Assembly (NCBI GenBank): GCA_956465555.1
Contig: OY101124.1
Coordinates: forward strand, 1,488,001-1,552,000
Direction of reading: 5' to 3'
DNA length: 64,000 bases
Origin: Nitzschia sp. pyKryTriq1
Lineage: Eukaryota > Bacillariophyta > Bacillariophyceae > Bacillariales > Bacillariaceae
The notes beneath the pieces are model-generated. The model was not told the DNA's origin, searched no databases, and saw only the letters and a program-made list of their open reading frames with translations. Each line of letters begins with the position of its first letter. The first letter of the stretch is position 1. A program made the translations under genes and the position numbers. Below, piece by piece: positions 52,445 through 62,804 of the stretch.

Positions 52445-53665
52445 CTAGTAGTACGCCACCCTGAGAATCAAAAAAAGAATAAAAGCAAAGATACCAAGGC
52501 AAAAGAAACAAAAGCAAATGATTTTTGCAGTATCCGGCGTGTCAGCGGACGTTGGCACATCCGGTGATTCCACATCGTCCACAGCTGCTGGCTGATCGTG
52601 GTTGGTTTCCATCACGGGGATCCCAAGAACAGAAATAGGATAGTAGTTGACTGGAGGAGGTCCTCGGTACCCTCCGTTTTGAAAGTAAGTACCATCCTTG
52701 TACTCTGTCGACCACAACTCGGCCGTTCGAAGAAAGGACTGATTGAGCACTCCCTCTTGCGCTCGATCGCCGTCACCATACGAATCATCGTGATCGATAA
52801 GCTTCCCACAGACGGCCTCGCAATCGGAATGATATTGGAAGAGTGAACCACCGGTCATGTGAGTGTGCCACATCAGGTCAATCTCGTACGTCGGCACGAG
52901 CTTGAACGACAACATGGGATGTTTCTGGAGTAGTTCCAGGAATTGACGGTAGTTCTGAACTGCCTTGCTAGTACTAAAGACAGGCCTGTTTCCATGCTGC
53001 TTACCATCTGCTGTTGCAAAGAGAGGCTGAATCTGCCAGTAGAATTCGGCCTGGCTCTTGGCCGACGCCAAGAGATCAAAACCACGCAATGTCTCCTTCG
53101 TGCGTCCGTTCGCTGCCGCCGCAGCCGCTTCACCAGCTTTAGCAGGATCAAGATCAAACGGTTCTCCAGGATTGTACTTGGCCCACGTCTGACGAGCAAA
53201 GAACGTGGATTCGGTGTCATAGGGATCCCCCGCTGGATCCTTCCACTCCAAAATCGCATTGCGGACTTGTGAGCCGGCAGCAGACACGCACGTCTCTCGG
53301 AGAAACTCTTCGTACTTCTGCGGAGCAAGTCGGTGGCAGTGCCAGAGCCAGGCTACGTCCTTGGGTGGGATTACTAAACTCGTAGAAGCACCTTCATGAT
53401 GCATCTTCGCAAGCAAGTTGAGCCAAAGCAAGTATCGTCGTAGCGACTCGGAGGTCACTCCTTGCGTGGTGACGCCTTCTTCATGCAAGATCTTGAGGAA
53501 CTCAAAGTGCTTGACGCATCGACTTTCAATATCCAAACTGAACTGGTTCTGCTGTCCCTGCCTTTGATCGTCGATGTTCATGCGACATTCATCGCTCGCA
53601 TCACCGAGATACCGACCCGTTGGATCCGTCTTGGAAGTCTTGTTGTTCTTCTTCTTGATGGTCAT
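52445..53665 (-). CDS. DUF1399 (GRDP-like) membrane protein, copy B, shortened
   Basis: A 406-residue version of copy A. The soluble domain, with both W-H-x-H motifs, is almost identical to copy A, with a small indel near residue 133 (SAAGSQVRNAILEW versus SANSPVRNPIFLEW). After SADTPDTAKI the C-terminus differs completely: one membrane helix (FFCLGIFAFILFLILRVAYY) and then a stop, without the second helix or Gly/Cys tail. Either a truncation fixed after duplication or a missed 3' exon. The start MTIKK at 53665 is preceded by an open leader to 53953 that is probably 5' UTR. Confidence 0.75.
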   Translation of the reverse strand: MTIKKKNNKTSKTDPTGRYLGDASDECRMNIDDQRQGQQNQFSLDIESRCVKHFEFLKILHEEGVTTQGVTSESLRRYLLWLNLLAKMHHEGASTSLVIPPKDVAWLWHCHRLAPQKYEEFLRETCVSAAGSQVRNAILEWKDPAGDPYDTESTFFARQTWAKYNPGEPFDLDPAKAGEAAAAAANGRTKETLRGFDLLASAKSQAEFYWQIQPLFATADGKQHGNRPVFSTSKAVQNYRQFLELLQKHPMLSFKLVPTYEIDLMWHTHMTGGSLFQYHSDCEAVCGKLIDHDDSYGDGDRAQEGVLNQSFLRTAELWSTEYKDGTYFQNGGYRGPPPVNYYPISVLGIPVMETNHDQPAAVDDVESPDVPTSADTPDTAKIICFCFFCLGIFAFILFLILRVAYY

Positions 53666-53998
53666 GATGATATTGCGCCGTTGTACTCTGTTTGCTTTGT
53701 TTACGGAAGTAGTAGTACTACTGCTGCCTGGTGCGTATGATCCTTGCTTGGATTCAGCAATCGAGTAGTGCGAGTATAGTTTTGTGAGCTTGATTGCTGA
53801 ACGCGGATGCTTCTTCTTCTTCAAATCGATGGACTTACTGCTCCTACCGGTACCGGTATGAATGAATGAATGAATGAATGAATGAAGATCAAATCCTCGG
53901 TCGGTGAACCACGGCGGTACGAGTACTTTCAACTTGAAGTCGCAACCTGGCATTCGCGTTTCGCAAAATGGCCTATCGGTATGATGGCGGGTGAGACA
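52540..53998. repeat. Tandem duplication unit B
   Basis: Partner of 50145-51645. Similarity ends inside the 3' end of the gene, which explains the different C-termini. Confidence 0.85.
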
Positions 53999-54480
53999 CC
54001 GGTACTGGTAGATTATGTCTACCGGTAGATAGACAGCAAGATCGATGATGTGATAATAGGTTCTCCATTATCTGTTCTCTTCCCCGCTCGCACACCATCT
54101 TTCGGCTGCCCGACTGCGTTCTCCCACGCACGCACAACTACTTTACCGATACCGGTACAATACCGGTACAAGTAGAGCGAGTCGTCTACAGTGTACTGAT
54201 ACTACACACTGTATGGTACCCTCGTCCCGTGGATTTTTGAAGGGCGGTTGGATTAAACAAGGATTTTTGGAGGTCGCGTGAGGACCTGCATCTCATACAG
54301 TACAGCACTAGTACCGGTAGTACACAGCTGCAAGGGCTCGTCTCGTGACTCAGAGCCTCACCGACTGTAACACCGTAAGTGCGCGTGCGTACTCCCACGA
54401 CGAGAGTGCACATGTCTGCGTTATCTCTAAGGCGATTGTGATATCGCAGGAGAGAAAGAAACATTTCGGGGTCACGTCCC
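53999..54480. other. Spacer rich in ACCGGTA words
   Basis: At least five ACCGGTA/TACCGGTA occurrences between about 53998 and 54320. No gene. The right end grades into the relic at 54480. Confidence 0.5.
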
Positions 54481-55010
54481 CTGGTTTCTTGACCGATAGT
54501 AGGAACTTCTTGTGGATGTGGTAGTCATCCAGCTGGAAACGTTGCGGGGACGAGCACCCCTTCGTGGTCGCTTGGAAACTTCGTACACTTGTACACGGCC
54601 AAGAACGAGTACAAATATACGAACAAACTCAAAGCCTTGGAGCCCGTGGCCCCAGCCCCTGGCTTGCTGCTTTGTCACGTGCAGCTTCGGATGGTGAATT
54701 ACTAGGAAGGTGCTGAGCTTGGGAGAACTGCCCACCAGGACCCCGGACTTCTTCGGAGAAATCCTAGACAAAGTGCTGGAGATGCAGGACCGCAGCTTGA
54801 TCCCCGACATCCCGACGAAGTACTGGAAATCCGTGCAAAAACAAACCCCCACCGGTACCCTCAGCACCACGGGCACCATCATGAGCGATCTCACGGGCAG
54901 AGTCCCCAGCGTGGTGGCAGCGTCGGGGGGGGGGAGCCAAACTGTCCCCGGAAAGCAACCCGAGAAGCTCAGCCACCACGATTTTCAAGTGGATACACGG
55001 CTGGTGCATG
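54480..55010 (+). pseudogene. Unidentified coding relic in two frames
   Basis: This GC-rich block (about 54500-55000) differs in composition from the AT-rich spacers on both sides. In one plus frame it reads LYTAKNEYKYTNKLKALEPV up to a stop near 54700; in another it continues with LGELPTRTPDFFGEILDKVL and ends near 55150. The two look like one protein broken by a frameshift near 54704. On the minus strand, just left of it, 54440-54540 is also open (QLDDYHIHKKFLLSVKKPGD). I do not recognise the family; a retroelement gag-like or domesticated fragment is possible. Confidence 0.35.
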
Positions 55011-55729
55011 GACTCACCCGACTACTAGTCGCTACACCACCACTTTTTCTCTCTTGTACTGCTACACCCTCCCGCAGTGCTTTGCCGCACGCATTGCAAT
55101 GCTACGTAACCACGAAAAACGTCTTGCTTGCGGGTGATATGCAAATATAAACAAATCAGCTACCGGTATTAGTCGTATATTCGTGTTCGTATTCGTATCG
55201 TGCTATCTACTAGTGGTGCGGTATCGGCCCTTACGCTCCATCGTCTTGTTTTGCGGCAGCCGATTTTGAATCCCCCCTCTCTAGAAGTATCGCTCGGTCG
55301 TATTTTTACGTCCTGTTGTTAGCAACTAGTAGTAGAGCTACTAGTAGTAGAGCTACTACAGTACAGGTATGCGAAATATTAATGACATAATGCATGCGCT
55401 AACGCATGCGTAACTTGTGCAATTGAAATCAACCTATATGATGATTATTATTATTCTTGTCCTTCCTGACGATTCATGGTACCGCAGATTATCATCCGCA
55501 GACTTTTATTTCAGTTGTCCTCGGAGAACATTCTACAAATCGATTCGCCTAGAGATTCATTCGAGCGAGAGTATTGAGTCTTCCACTTGCCAGCTCCTGT
55601 TCAACTGCTATTGAATCCTGCTAGCATTTTTCAAATCGTGCTGCTTCTGTCTTCTCGACGAAACCAACAACATATGGCGGTTGCGACGTGTGTGACATCC
55701 GAGGATACCACCAATGACGAAAGCTACTA
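55011..55729. other. Spacer, no gene seen
   Basis: Contains a repeated tagtagtagagctac unit at about 55325-55358 and an imperfect inverted repeat gcatgcgctaacgcatgc at about 55392-55409. Confidence 0.5.
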
Positions 55730-57730
55730 TTAGCACCCTCCGCATCCACCGCCGCCACAACCTGCACAGCGAAGAATGCATCACAATAATTATATGAAAT
55801 TGAGATTAACCCATGGATGATGATTCCGATTCCAGTAGCAGCACGCATTGCTTTCGCACAAAAAGGTCTTACCTCCACCGCCGCCCCCTCCTCCGCAAGC
55901 TCCACCCCCCGTGTGGTAATGCCCATTGGATCGTCCACTTTGACAATTGCCCTTTTCACAGCATTCGACGCATGCTGCACAAACTAATGCAAAAAACGAA
56001 ATGAGGAAAATACCAAGACCCGTAATCCAAAGGGCAGGAACGGTCTGCGGAGCGAAACAGGCCGATGGGATACCAGCTTCGTTCAAATCTTCCATCGGAC
56101 AGGATTCAATCTCGATCGTGGTTGTGAACCACGAGCCTGTATAGGTGTCCCATTCAAGCCACTCGTTGTCTACACCCGTAACGTTGTTGTATCCCGATGA
56201 ACCTGGAACATCACCAGGTGCTGGTTCATCCGGTTCCAGAAGCTTGTAATGGCTTTTGTCATCGTCTTGGACGTCGTACATTCGCCACGCCGTCCCGCAC
56301 TTGGTACAGGGTGACCACCAGAGAAAATAATCGATGCTTGCGTCACTACTGTCTGTGATAGTGTTCTCTTGGCACCAGACCGCGGGACTATTGGGATCTG
56401 CGTCCCCTTGGAGACACATGGGTCCGTCTCTGACGTTGGTGTTCAAACAGACGGGGGCACCTCGAGCTTGGATCTGTTCGGCGGTGGGTGCTTCGCCACA
56501 GTAATAGCCAATGGGGTTGATGACAAAGAGCCCTAGAACAAACAGAAGAATTCCGAGAATAAAACCGCTGAACAAAATGCCGAACATCATTTTCTTAGAG
56601 CAAAAACATGGTGTTTTTGCGGTATCCGCGTCAGCGGACGAAGGCTTGACAACATCCGGTGATTCCACATCGTCCACAGATGCTGGCTGGTCGTGGTTGG
56701 TTTCCATCACGGGAATACCAAGAACAGAAATAGGATAGTAGTTGGCTGGAGGAGGTCCTCGGTACCCTCCGTTTCGAAAGTAGGTATCATCCTTGTACTC
56801 TGCCGACCAAAACTCGGCCGTTCGAAGAAAGGACTGATTGAGTACGCCCTCCTCCGCTCGATCGCCGTCACCATACGAATCATCGTGATCGATAAGCTTC
56901 CCACAGATGACCTCACAATCGGAATGATATTGGAGGAGTGAACCACCGGTCATGTGAGTGTGCCACATGAGGTCAATCTCGTACGTCGGCACGAGCTTGA
57001 ACGACAACTTGGGATGTTTCTGGAGCAATTCCAGGAATCGACGGTAGTTCTGAACTGCCTTGCTAGTACTAAAGACAGGCCTGTTTCCATGCTGCTTGCC
57101 CTCTGCTGTTGCAAAGAGAGGTTGAATCTGCCAGTAGAATTCGGCCTGGCTCGTGGCCGACGCCAAGAGATCAAAACCACGCAAAGTCTCCTTCGTGCGT
57201 CCGTTCGCTGCTGCCGCAGCCGCTTCACCAGCTTTGGCAGGATCAAGATCAAACGGTTCTCCAGGATTGTACTTGGCCCACGTCTCACGAGCAAAGAACG
57301 TGGATTCGGTGTCATAGGGATCCCTCGCTGGATCCTTCAACGCATTGTGGAATTGTAAGCCGGCAGACACGCACGTCTCTTGGAGAAACTCTTCGTACTT
57401 CTGGGGAGCAAGTCGGTGACAGTGCCAGAGCCAGGCTACGTCCTTGGGTGGGATTACTAAACTCGTAGAAGCACCTTCATGATGCATCTTTGCAAGCAAG
57501 TTGAGCCAAAGCAAGTATCGTCGTAGCGACTCGGAGGTCACTCGCGTGGTGACGCCTTCTTCATGCAAGATCTTGAGAAACTCAAAGTGCTTGACGCAGC
57601 GACTTTCAAGATCCAGACTGAATGCTCCTTCATGATCACTATCTGTGTGATATTCATCGCTAGTAATGACCAGGTCTTCATCACCGCGATATCCGCGATC
57701 CTTCCTGAAAGTCTCGTTCTTGATGGTCAT
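55730..57730 (-). CDS. DUF1399 (GRDP-like) membrane protein, copy C, with a Cys-rich loop
   Basis: Exons complement of 55873-57730 and 55730-55761 over a 111-bp intron (GTAAGA...GTGCAG), giving 629 residues. The soluble domain is very similar to copies A and B, with both W-H-x-H motifs, but its first 40 residues differ (MTIKNETFRKDRGYRG and an acidic stretch). Unlike A and B it has a loop of about 155 residues between two membrane helices (about 380-403 and 563-593) with eight or so cysteines (YYCGEA, MCLQGD, SPCTKCGT), likely lumenal and disulfide-bonded. The Gly-rich end reads GGGACGGGGGGGG, and exon 2 adds CGGGGCGGC. The conserved intron position and phase in A and C show the tail is ancestral. 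Confidence 0.82.
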
Positions 57731-58309
57731 GATGATATATTATTGCCGCTTCTTTTCTGATTGTTCGTTTTTGCTACTGCACAGCCTGATGTACTATCCT
57801 TGATGGAAGGAATCAATCGAGTGCTGTGCTTGTTTTCTGCGGTTGCACACGGATTCTTCTTCTTCTTCAAAATGCATGCATGCATGCCTCTCTAGTCGTT
57901 ACAAAACAGTATTGAGTCGCGGTTCAAACATTTCGAGAGTGCGGGAACGCATGACGAGTGAGAGAGAGGAGAGAGAGCGCGTTATCGGTTCTGATGGGTC
58001 ATTGATAATGTGAAGTGTCGCAATCTTCAATCAAGCTTTTGTTGCATCTCGCGCACGCCACACGCGCGTAGCATCACATACATGACGTCATTATTGACGA
58101 CATCTTCGACCAAAATTGGATGTATCCGCAACTCCGCCCTCTCGCTCCGCTCCGGGTGGAATAATAAATAAGATCTTTCGTATCGATGATGACGCGACTT
58201 ATTTTTTGACGATGACGATAAAGCATACCGGCAGTACTCGTACCGGTACTCTCCTCCTTGAACAATCCATAACCTGTAACATCATCAACGTTATAACTCG
58301 CTTCCCATC
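57731..58309. other. Divergent spacer between DUF1399 copy C and the plastid-protein gene
   Basis: No gene. An atgcatgcatgcatgc run at about 57871-57888 and a gagagagaggagagagag tract near 57959-57977. The 5' flank of copy C keeps a cttcttcttc run like copies A and B but is otherwise different. Confidence 0.5.
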
Positions 58310-59276
58310 ATGCCACCCCGACGATCGAATTCCTTGGTTGGTACCACCACAACAGCAATGAGAATAGGTCCTCCTCTGGTCTTCTTGTTGTTGGCGGCGG
58401 CGGCATCGGCGGTGGGCGCCTTTGTCGTTCCGAGGACGGCATCAGGTACCAGTAGTACACCGAGTACGAGCACGAGTACGAGCACTTTTCACCTTGCGCC
58501 ATCATCACGGCACATTACTAGTAGGGCATCCTTCGTACTGCAAATGTCCTTGAAACCCGCGGCCGTGCCTTTGATGGATTCTGGCAAGGCTCTGGCTCGA
58601 AGTGGTGAACTGCTGATTGATTTAACGTCGGATTTGGAGATTTATGGAGGAGCTTTGTCGGCAGTGGGAGCCTTGATTCGAAATTCGGGAGATTCGATTG
58701 CCCAAGCGGCAGCCTTGTGTCGATTCAAGACAGGAGCCGAGCTGGCATGCGATGAACTACGTGAAGGTGCTACCTGTCTCACGGAAGCCTGTGATAAGCT
58801 GCAACAAGCCATCACGGAAGGAGAAACGGACGACGACGCGGATTTGGTGCAGAAATTAAGTGAGTTTATATTATGCAGAGAAGAAAACGTCAAATGATCG
58901 GACAAAGGAGGCCACAAGATGGTAATCATCGTATCTGTCTGACATTATTAGTCATGTGCTACTGTTTGTTTGTTCCTATATTCATATAGAGCCCATGATA
59001 CAGACGATGGAAACGGCAGGTGTGGCGTTGGAGGAAGTGGGCAAAGGCATCATGATGAAAAGTCCCTTGGCGGAGATCGGAGGTAGAATGGCTGCTTGTG
59101 GGACCCAGCTAGAACAACTATCGGCGCAGATATTGGAACTATCACCGGAGGCGTCGAATGGACAAATATCTTCGCAGAGAATGGGGTATGCCGCCGAGAA
59201 AATGATCGAGGCAGGGAATGAGCTCATGGGAACGCCCAAGACAAAGGCCAAAGGGAAAGGGTGGTTGAAAGGATAG
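58310..59276 (+). CDS. Plastid-targeted unknown protein, two exons
   Basis: Exons 58310-58859 and 58990-59276 join across a 130-bp intron (GTGAGT...ATATAG) in matching phase, giving 278 residues. From the second Met (58361) the N-terminus is a signal peptide (PLVFLLLAAAASAVG) followed by AFVVPRTAS and a Ser/Thr-rich stretch. A Phe right after the signal cleavage site is the diatom plastid-import pattern (ASAFAP-like). The mature part is helical, with Gly/Ala/Cys-rich segments of about 30 residues (SGKALARSGELLIDL, AGVALEEVGKGIMM, AEIGGRMAACGTQLEQL) that may be repeats. No known domain. The C-terminus is basic (KAKGKGWLKG). Confidence 0.78.
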
Positions 59277-59599
59277 GAAAGTGTATGCTAGTTGTACCGA
59301 CATGTCCTTTGGCACCGCGATCTTTGTTTGAGACGACGACTATAAGGACTCATACTCGGTTGGATATTCTTCGTCGTCTCCTTTTGAATGCCACGTTTGT
59401 CGTCTTGTGGTCAACCCCCCACCCACCCAGTAGACTACTCCTGCTTAATCGATACAAGATCATACTTCAAGGACTCTGATGTATGTATTCGTACTGTGAA
59501 ATAATCTTGATACAGGCTGATGTTTAAGGCCCCAGAGAATACTAGGAGTATCGAGAGCCAACAATTTCTCAAGAAGCAGAAGTCAACATGATTGAGAAG
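59277..59599. other. Spacer, no gene seen
   Basis: 3' flank of the plastid-protein gene. Confidence 0.5.
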
Positions 59600-60000
59600 A
59601 ATGAATCATCATGTTGAAACTGCGCAATTCATCCCAACCCCTACCAACTTGGATGCCGTCACACACTTGACGGACGCACAAGAATGGGCTGGAAATGGAA
59701 GTATGGTCGGTGCCATAATATCAAGGGATGCACAGGACAAGAACCCTATGTGGTTGGAAAGCCCAGTCCTTTGATGATTGAATATTTGGAATCTAAATAC
59801 GAAGTGGATCGAAAGCGAATCTGTATGGTCGGGGATCGATTGGCTACGAATGTGTTGTTTGGAACGGACAATACTCGTCTTGAGTGGTGTCACATCGGAA
59901 GAAAAGCTGCTCAGCCCCGGGAACGCAATCACGCCCGAATATTATGCGGATGATATCAATGCCTTCTTTGCCGAAGAAACCGCCAAGGTCGAGGCATAAT
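59600..60000 (+). pseudogene. Phosphoglycolate-phosphatase-like pseudogene, 3' part
   Basis: Pieces of the C-terminal half of a 2-phosphoglycolate phosphatase (HAD type, PGP/PNPase family) occur in order but in shifting frames: TNLDAVTHLTDAQEWAGNGS in one frame, then EPYVVGKPSPLMIEYLESKY and ICMVGDRLATNVLFGTDN in the second, then VLSGVTSEEKLLSP to the stop in the first frame again. At least two frameshifts are needed. The HAD motif IV Asp is lost (GDRLATN in place of the usual GDRLDTD). The N-terminal half with the nucleophile is missing. A functional parent must lie elsewhere, since photorespiration needs this enzyme. Confidence 0.85.
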
Positions 60001-60021
60001 AGAGGATGATGATGCTGGCGT

Positions 60022-60618
60022 GTGGTTCGTGTCGGTTCAAGAATATTCATTTCACTATACTGTAGTACTAGCACTTCTTCATCGAAAGGGAGAATGAATC
60101 TAATTATAAAGAAAAGATCGAGGTGTGGTATAGATAAATGGATGTATAGTCTATTCAAAACAAAATTAACAAGGAAAGATAGTGGTGGTGGTGGTAGCAC
60201 TGGAGTCCCACCTGGGGATAAACCAGATACCAGCATGGACGACAACGACGCGACTGTAGTATCAAGCGGAAGAAGTAAGAAAATCAAAGAGAAAATGACA
60301 GAGTTGTTGGTGAAAATCACAATCAAGGCAAAAACTCGCGGAAAATCGCTGCAAATCAACGATGCAACGGCAGTACACAGGAACATACTCAGTTTTCTTT
60401 ATCAGAAAAACCCATCCATGGCGGGGGTTGGACCTACATGTTGCGATAATCTATTTGTAGCTACAGTAGTCCAACCGACATCGGCGAGAGCGGATGATTA
60501 TGTCGAGACAAGACAAAAGTCAAAGCAACTCAGACAAAGACAAGCTCTCAGATATGAACCAACCATCATGGGTACTACTATAGTTGGGGTTGACATCCCT
60601 ACTAGCATCTACTCATAG
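60022..60618 (+). CDS. Doubtful small hypothetical protein
   Basis: An open frame of 198 codons, or 175 from the Met at about 60091 (MNLIIKKRSRCG). It is basic, has a GGGGS segment and a KIKEKMTELLVKITIKAK helix-like stretch, and no known domain. It follows the pseudogene closely. An antisense frame (59844-60386) also stays open, which weakens the case. Kept at low confidence. Confidence 0.25.
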   Translation: MVRVGSRIFISLYCSTSTSSSKGRMNLIIKKRSRCGIDKWMYSLFKTKLTRKDSGGGGSTGVPPGDKPDTSMDDNDATVVSSGRSKKIKEKMTELLVKITIKAKTRGKSLQINDATAVHRNILSFLYQKNPSMAGVGPTCCDNLFVATVVQPTSARADDYVETRQKSKQLRQRQALRYEPTIMGTTIVGVDIPTSIYS

Positions 60619-61460
60619 GATACTAAAGTTTCGAAGCTACCAGCATCTTTAGCCATGGCTGACGAGTTTCTTTCAGAGCCTCCTCGAGCATGATAGCGAT
60701 GATGCCATTTCTTGAATTATGACCATATGCTAGTCTACTGTAGTAATCAGCTCGAGACTCCTCAGTTGGAGGTTCCAGGACTCGAATTCCAAGAGAAGAG
60801 GGAACGGTAGACCACTTTCTTTACTTCATCCATCCGCCACGAGGTTAGCGGTCGGTTATTGAAGCTCTCTTTCGAACAGTCTGGCAGTTGGCGCTCATAC
60901 TACTGTAGACCTATTATTACACCGGTTTGTGCATGCGGCGACAAGCTGCTACTGCTATAGTACATCTACCGGTATATGTATGTACAAGTAATTACGACTA
61001 CTGTAGAGAGCGCTCTCCACTATCATGTACGAGTAATAGTGCTCCTCCTGCTGGCGCTCTCCGGTCCTGCACAGTAAAGTACTTCAATGAAGGCATATAC
61101 ATTATGCTTCTTTGAGCGCTACTCAAGTTGAAGATACACTAAGCCCAGAACATGGCGAAGAAGACAGATCATAGAATTGCCATCGCACTTGGTAATACTG
61201 GTAGTACCCACCAGCGAGCATGGGTAATAAATATCGCTACGCTGTATTCTTTTTTATTAAATTTTGACACCTGTGTTCCAATCCTTATTCATCTCAGCGA
61301 CGAGAGAGTTCGCGTCCTTCTCTCGTCGCGGACGATCGATCGAAGAACAAGAGAGTCATCACAACATTCGCAACTCGCAACAGCGCAGCAACAACATTAC
61401 AACAACACTACTCCTAAACTACCAGTACTACTATATTATAGCTGGACGAACGAAATAACA
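60619..61460. other. Spacer upstream of the TPR gene
   Basis: No independent gene. The TPR frame is open back to 61152, but the leader looks untranslated. Confidence 0.45.
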
Positions 61461-62180
61461 ATGGCGAAACGAAACGTTGGATACCTTCGACGAAGTGGAA
61501 AGAACCGCCCGCTAATGGAAACGGTATACAATCACCGAGCGGTTCCCGTAGGCGACGGGCTGGACCTGGATCATATCAATTTGGTGTTGACAGAGGCAAT
61601 CCCGCAATTCTCAAGTGACTCTGATCTGGTACAGATGGCAAGAATGAAGGCACGGTATCTCACAGAGGCTTTACCTGATGAAAAGAACGGAAAGGCCCTT
61701 TCGGATGATGATCTCGAAGACGTAGCAATGATCCTGGAAGACTTTTTGAGCTCCACGGAGAGCCTGCCATCCAGTGTCGTTGCCTACGTTCACACCTATA
61801 TCGGTCTCGTCCGACAATACCAAGAGCGATATTCGAGTGCTATCGTGTCTTTGCTGAAAGCCCTTTGGATCCGCAAGGCATCACACGAAGGCGTAGACCG
61901 CCTGGCAGTGTCGTGTCATCGGCTTGGTCTCGTCTACGGACTGGCCGGAGACTTTGAACAAGCAACTTCTCTCCTAGAACGAGCGATTCGATACTATGAC
62001 GACGCTCATGTTGGGAAAGACCATCATTTTGTGGTGGGTGCCAAGAAGTCACTAGAAGTGTTCGCATACAAAATTTCTACGTCCTCTCATCGTCGAGAGC
62101 TAAGGGAAGAGCATGAAAGTGTGAGTACTTTGGAACCCAAGATCAGAAGAATATCAGCTGGAGATGTAGAGCTCATTTAG
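61461..62180 (+). CDS. Small TPR-repeat protein (kinesin-light-chain-like repeats)
   Basis: 239 residues from MAKRNVGYL. The centre carries about three tetratricopeptide-like units: VVAYVHTYIGLVRQYQERYS, LAVSCHRLGLVYGLAGDFEQ and the partly degenerate helix after it (ATSLLERAIRYYDDAHVGKD). The spacing of A/G/Y/L positions and the final HxxVxxAKKSL match the kinesin-light-chain TPR type that is numerous in diatoms. The N-terminal 60 residues are unassigned. Likely a protein-interaction adaptor; no enzyme motif. I chose the start at 61461 because the longer frame from 61152 has an implausible leader. Confidence 0.72.
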   Translation: MAKRNVGYLRRSGKNRPLMETVYNHRAVPVGDGLDLDHINLVLTEAIPQFSSDSDLVQMARMKARYLTEALPDEKNGKALSDDDLEDVAMILEDFLSSTESLPSSVVAYVHTYIGLVRQYQERYSSAIVSLLKALWIRKASHEGVDRLAVSCHRLGLVYGLAGDFEQATSLLERAIRYYDDAHVGKDHHFVVGAKKSLEVFAYKISTSSHRRELREEHESVSTLEPKIRRISAGDVELI

Positions 62181-62804
62181 GCCGACCCACATCCTCTCCT
62201 ACAGTAAACTTCAGAGAGCTCATTTCGGTGTTCCTATAGAATGTTAACAGCAGACATTTTGCAAGTCCACTCTAGCTGATATAGACTGCTAACATCAGAA
62301 TAGTACTAAAAATACTACCATACCTCGATCTCTAGCTCCTAATAGTAGTTTAGTTTACTTTCTGCCAATAAACCCAATGAGGAGTCGTGGGACTCTCCTG
62401 ATTCGTGTTCTGTGTTCTACGAGCGAATATGTCTCTTCGATGTTATCGCACGAATGCACAAAGAACACACGAATGAAGCGAACCCTGCATCCGATTCCAA
62501 TTCTGCTTAGCGAGAGGAAAAAGAAGCACCAGCTGGGTCGGTAATTTTTTTGGCTGAGTTACTACTAGCTAATAGTAGTAGTGGCCCGTCGGTAGACAGA
62601 ATTGCAGGAATATGAATCTTGGTCGAACAAGCTAGTAGGCGGCAATTGTGCTAAAAATCTCAGAGATTCCACAGATTTTGGAATATCATTCATCTTGGCA
62701 GGAATTGGGCTGGGCAATTGAGGCCGAGCGATCGTGCGTCCAGAAGTCTCAGAGGACCCACGCATGTTCGGAATGTCCGACCTTTCACCTTTGGCATTTA
62801 TGAC
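62181..62804. other. Convergent spacer, no gene seen
   Basis: 3' flanks of the TPR gene and of the prenyltransferase gene. Contains tagtagtag words near 62570. Confidence 0.5.

Noticed and set aside
54472-54894. Minus-strand frame of 140 codons over the relic
   Set aside because: The plus-strand frames give the more coherent peptides here, so the minus frame is treated as shadow, although its left end (54440-54540) is noted in the relic entry.
49754-57730. The DUF1399 triplet as a defence island or biosynthetic cluster
   Set aside because: Neighbours are unrelated housekeeping-type genes, and the triplet is explained by tandem duplication.
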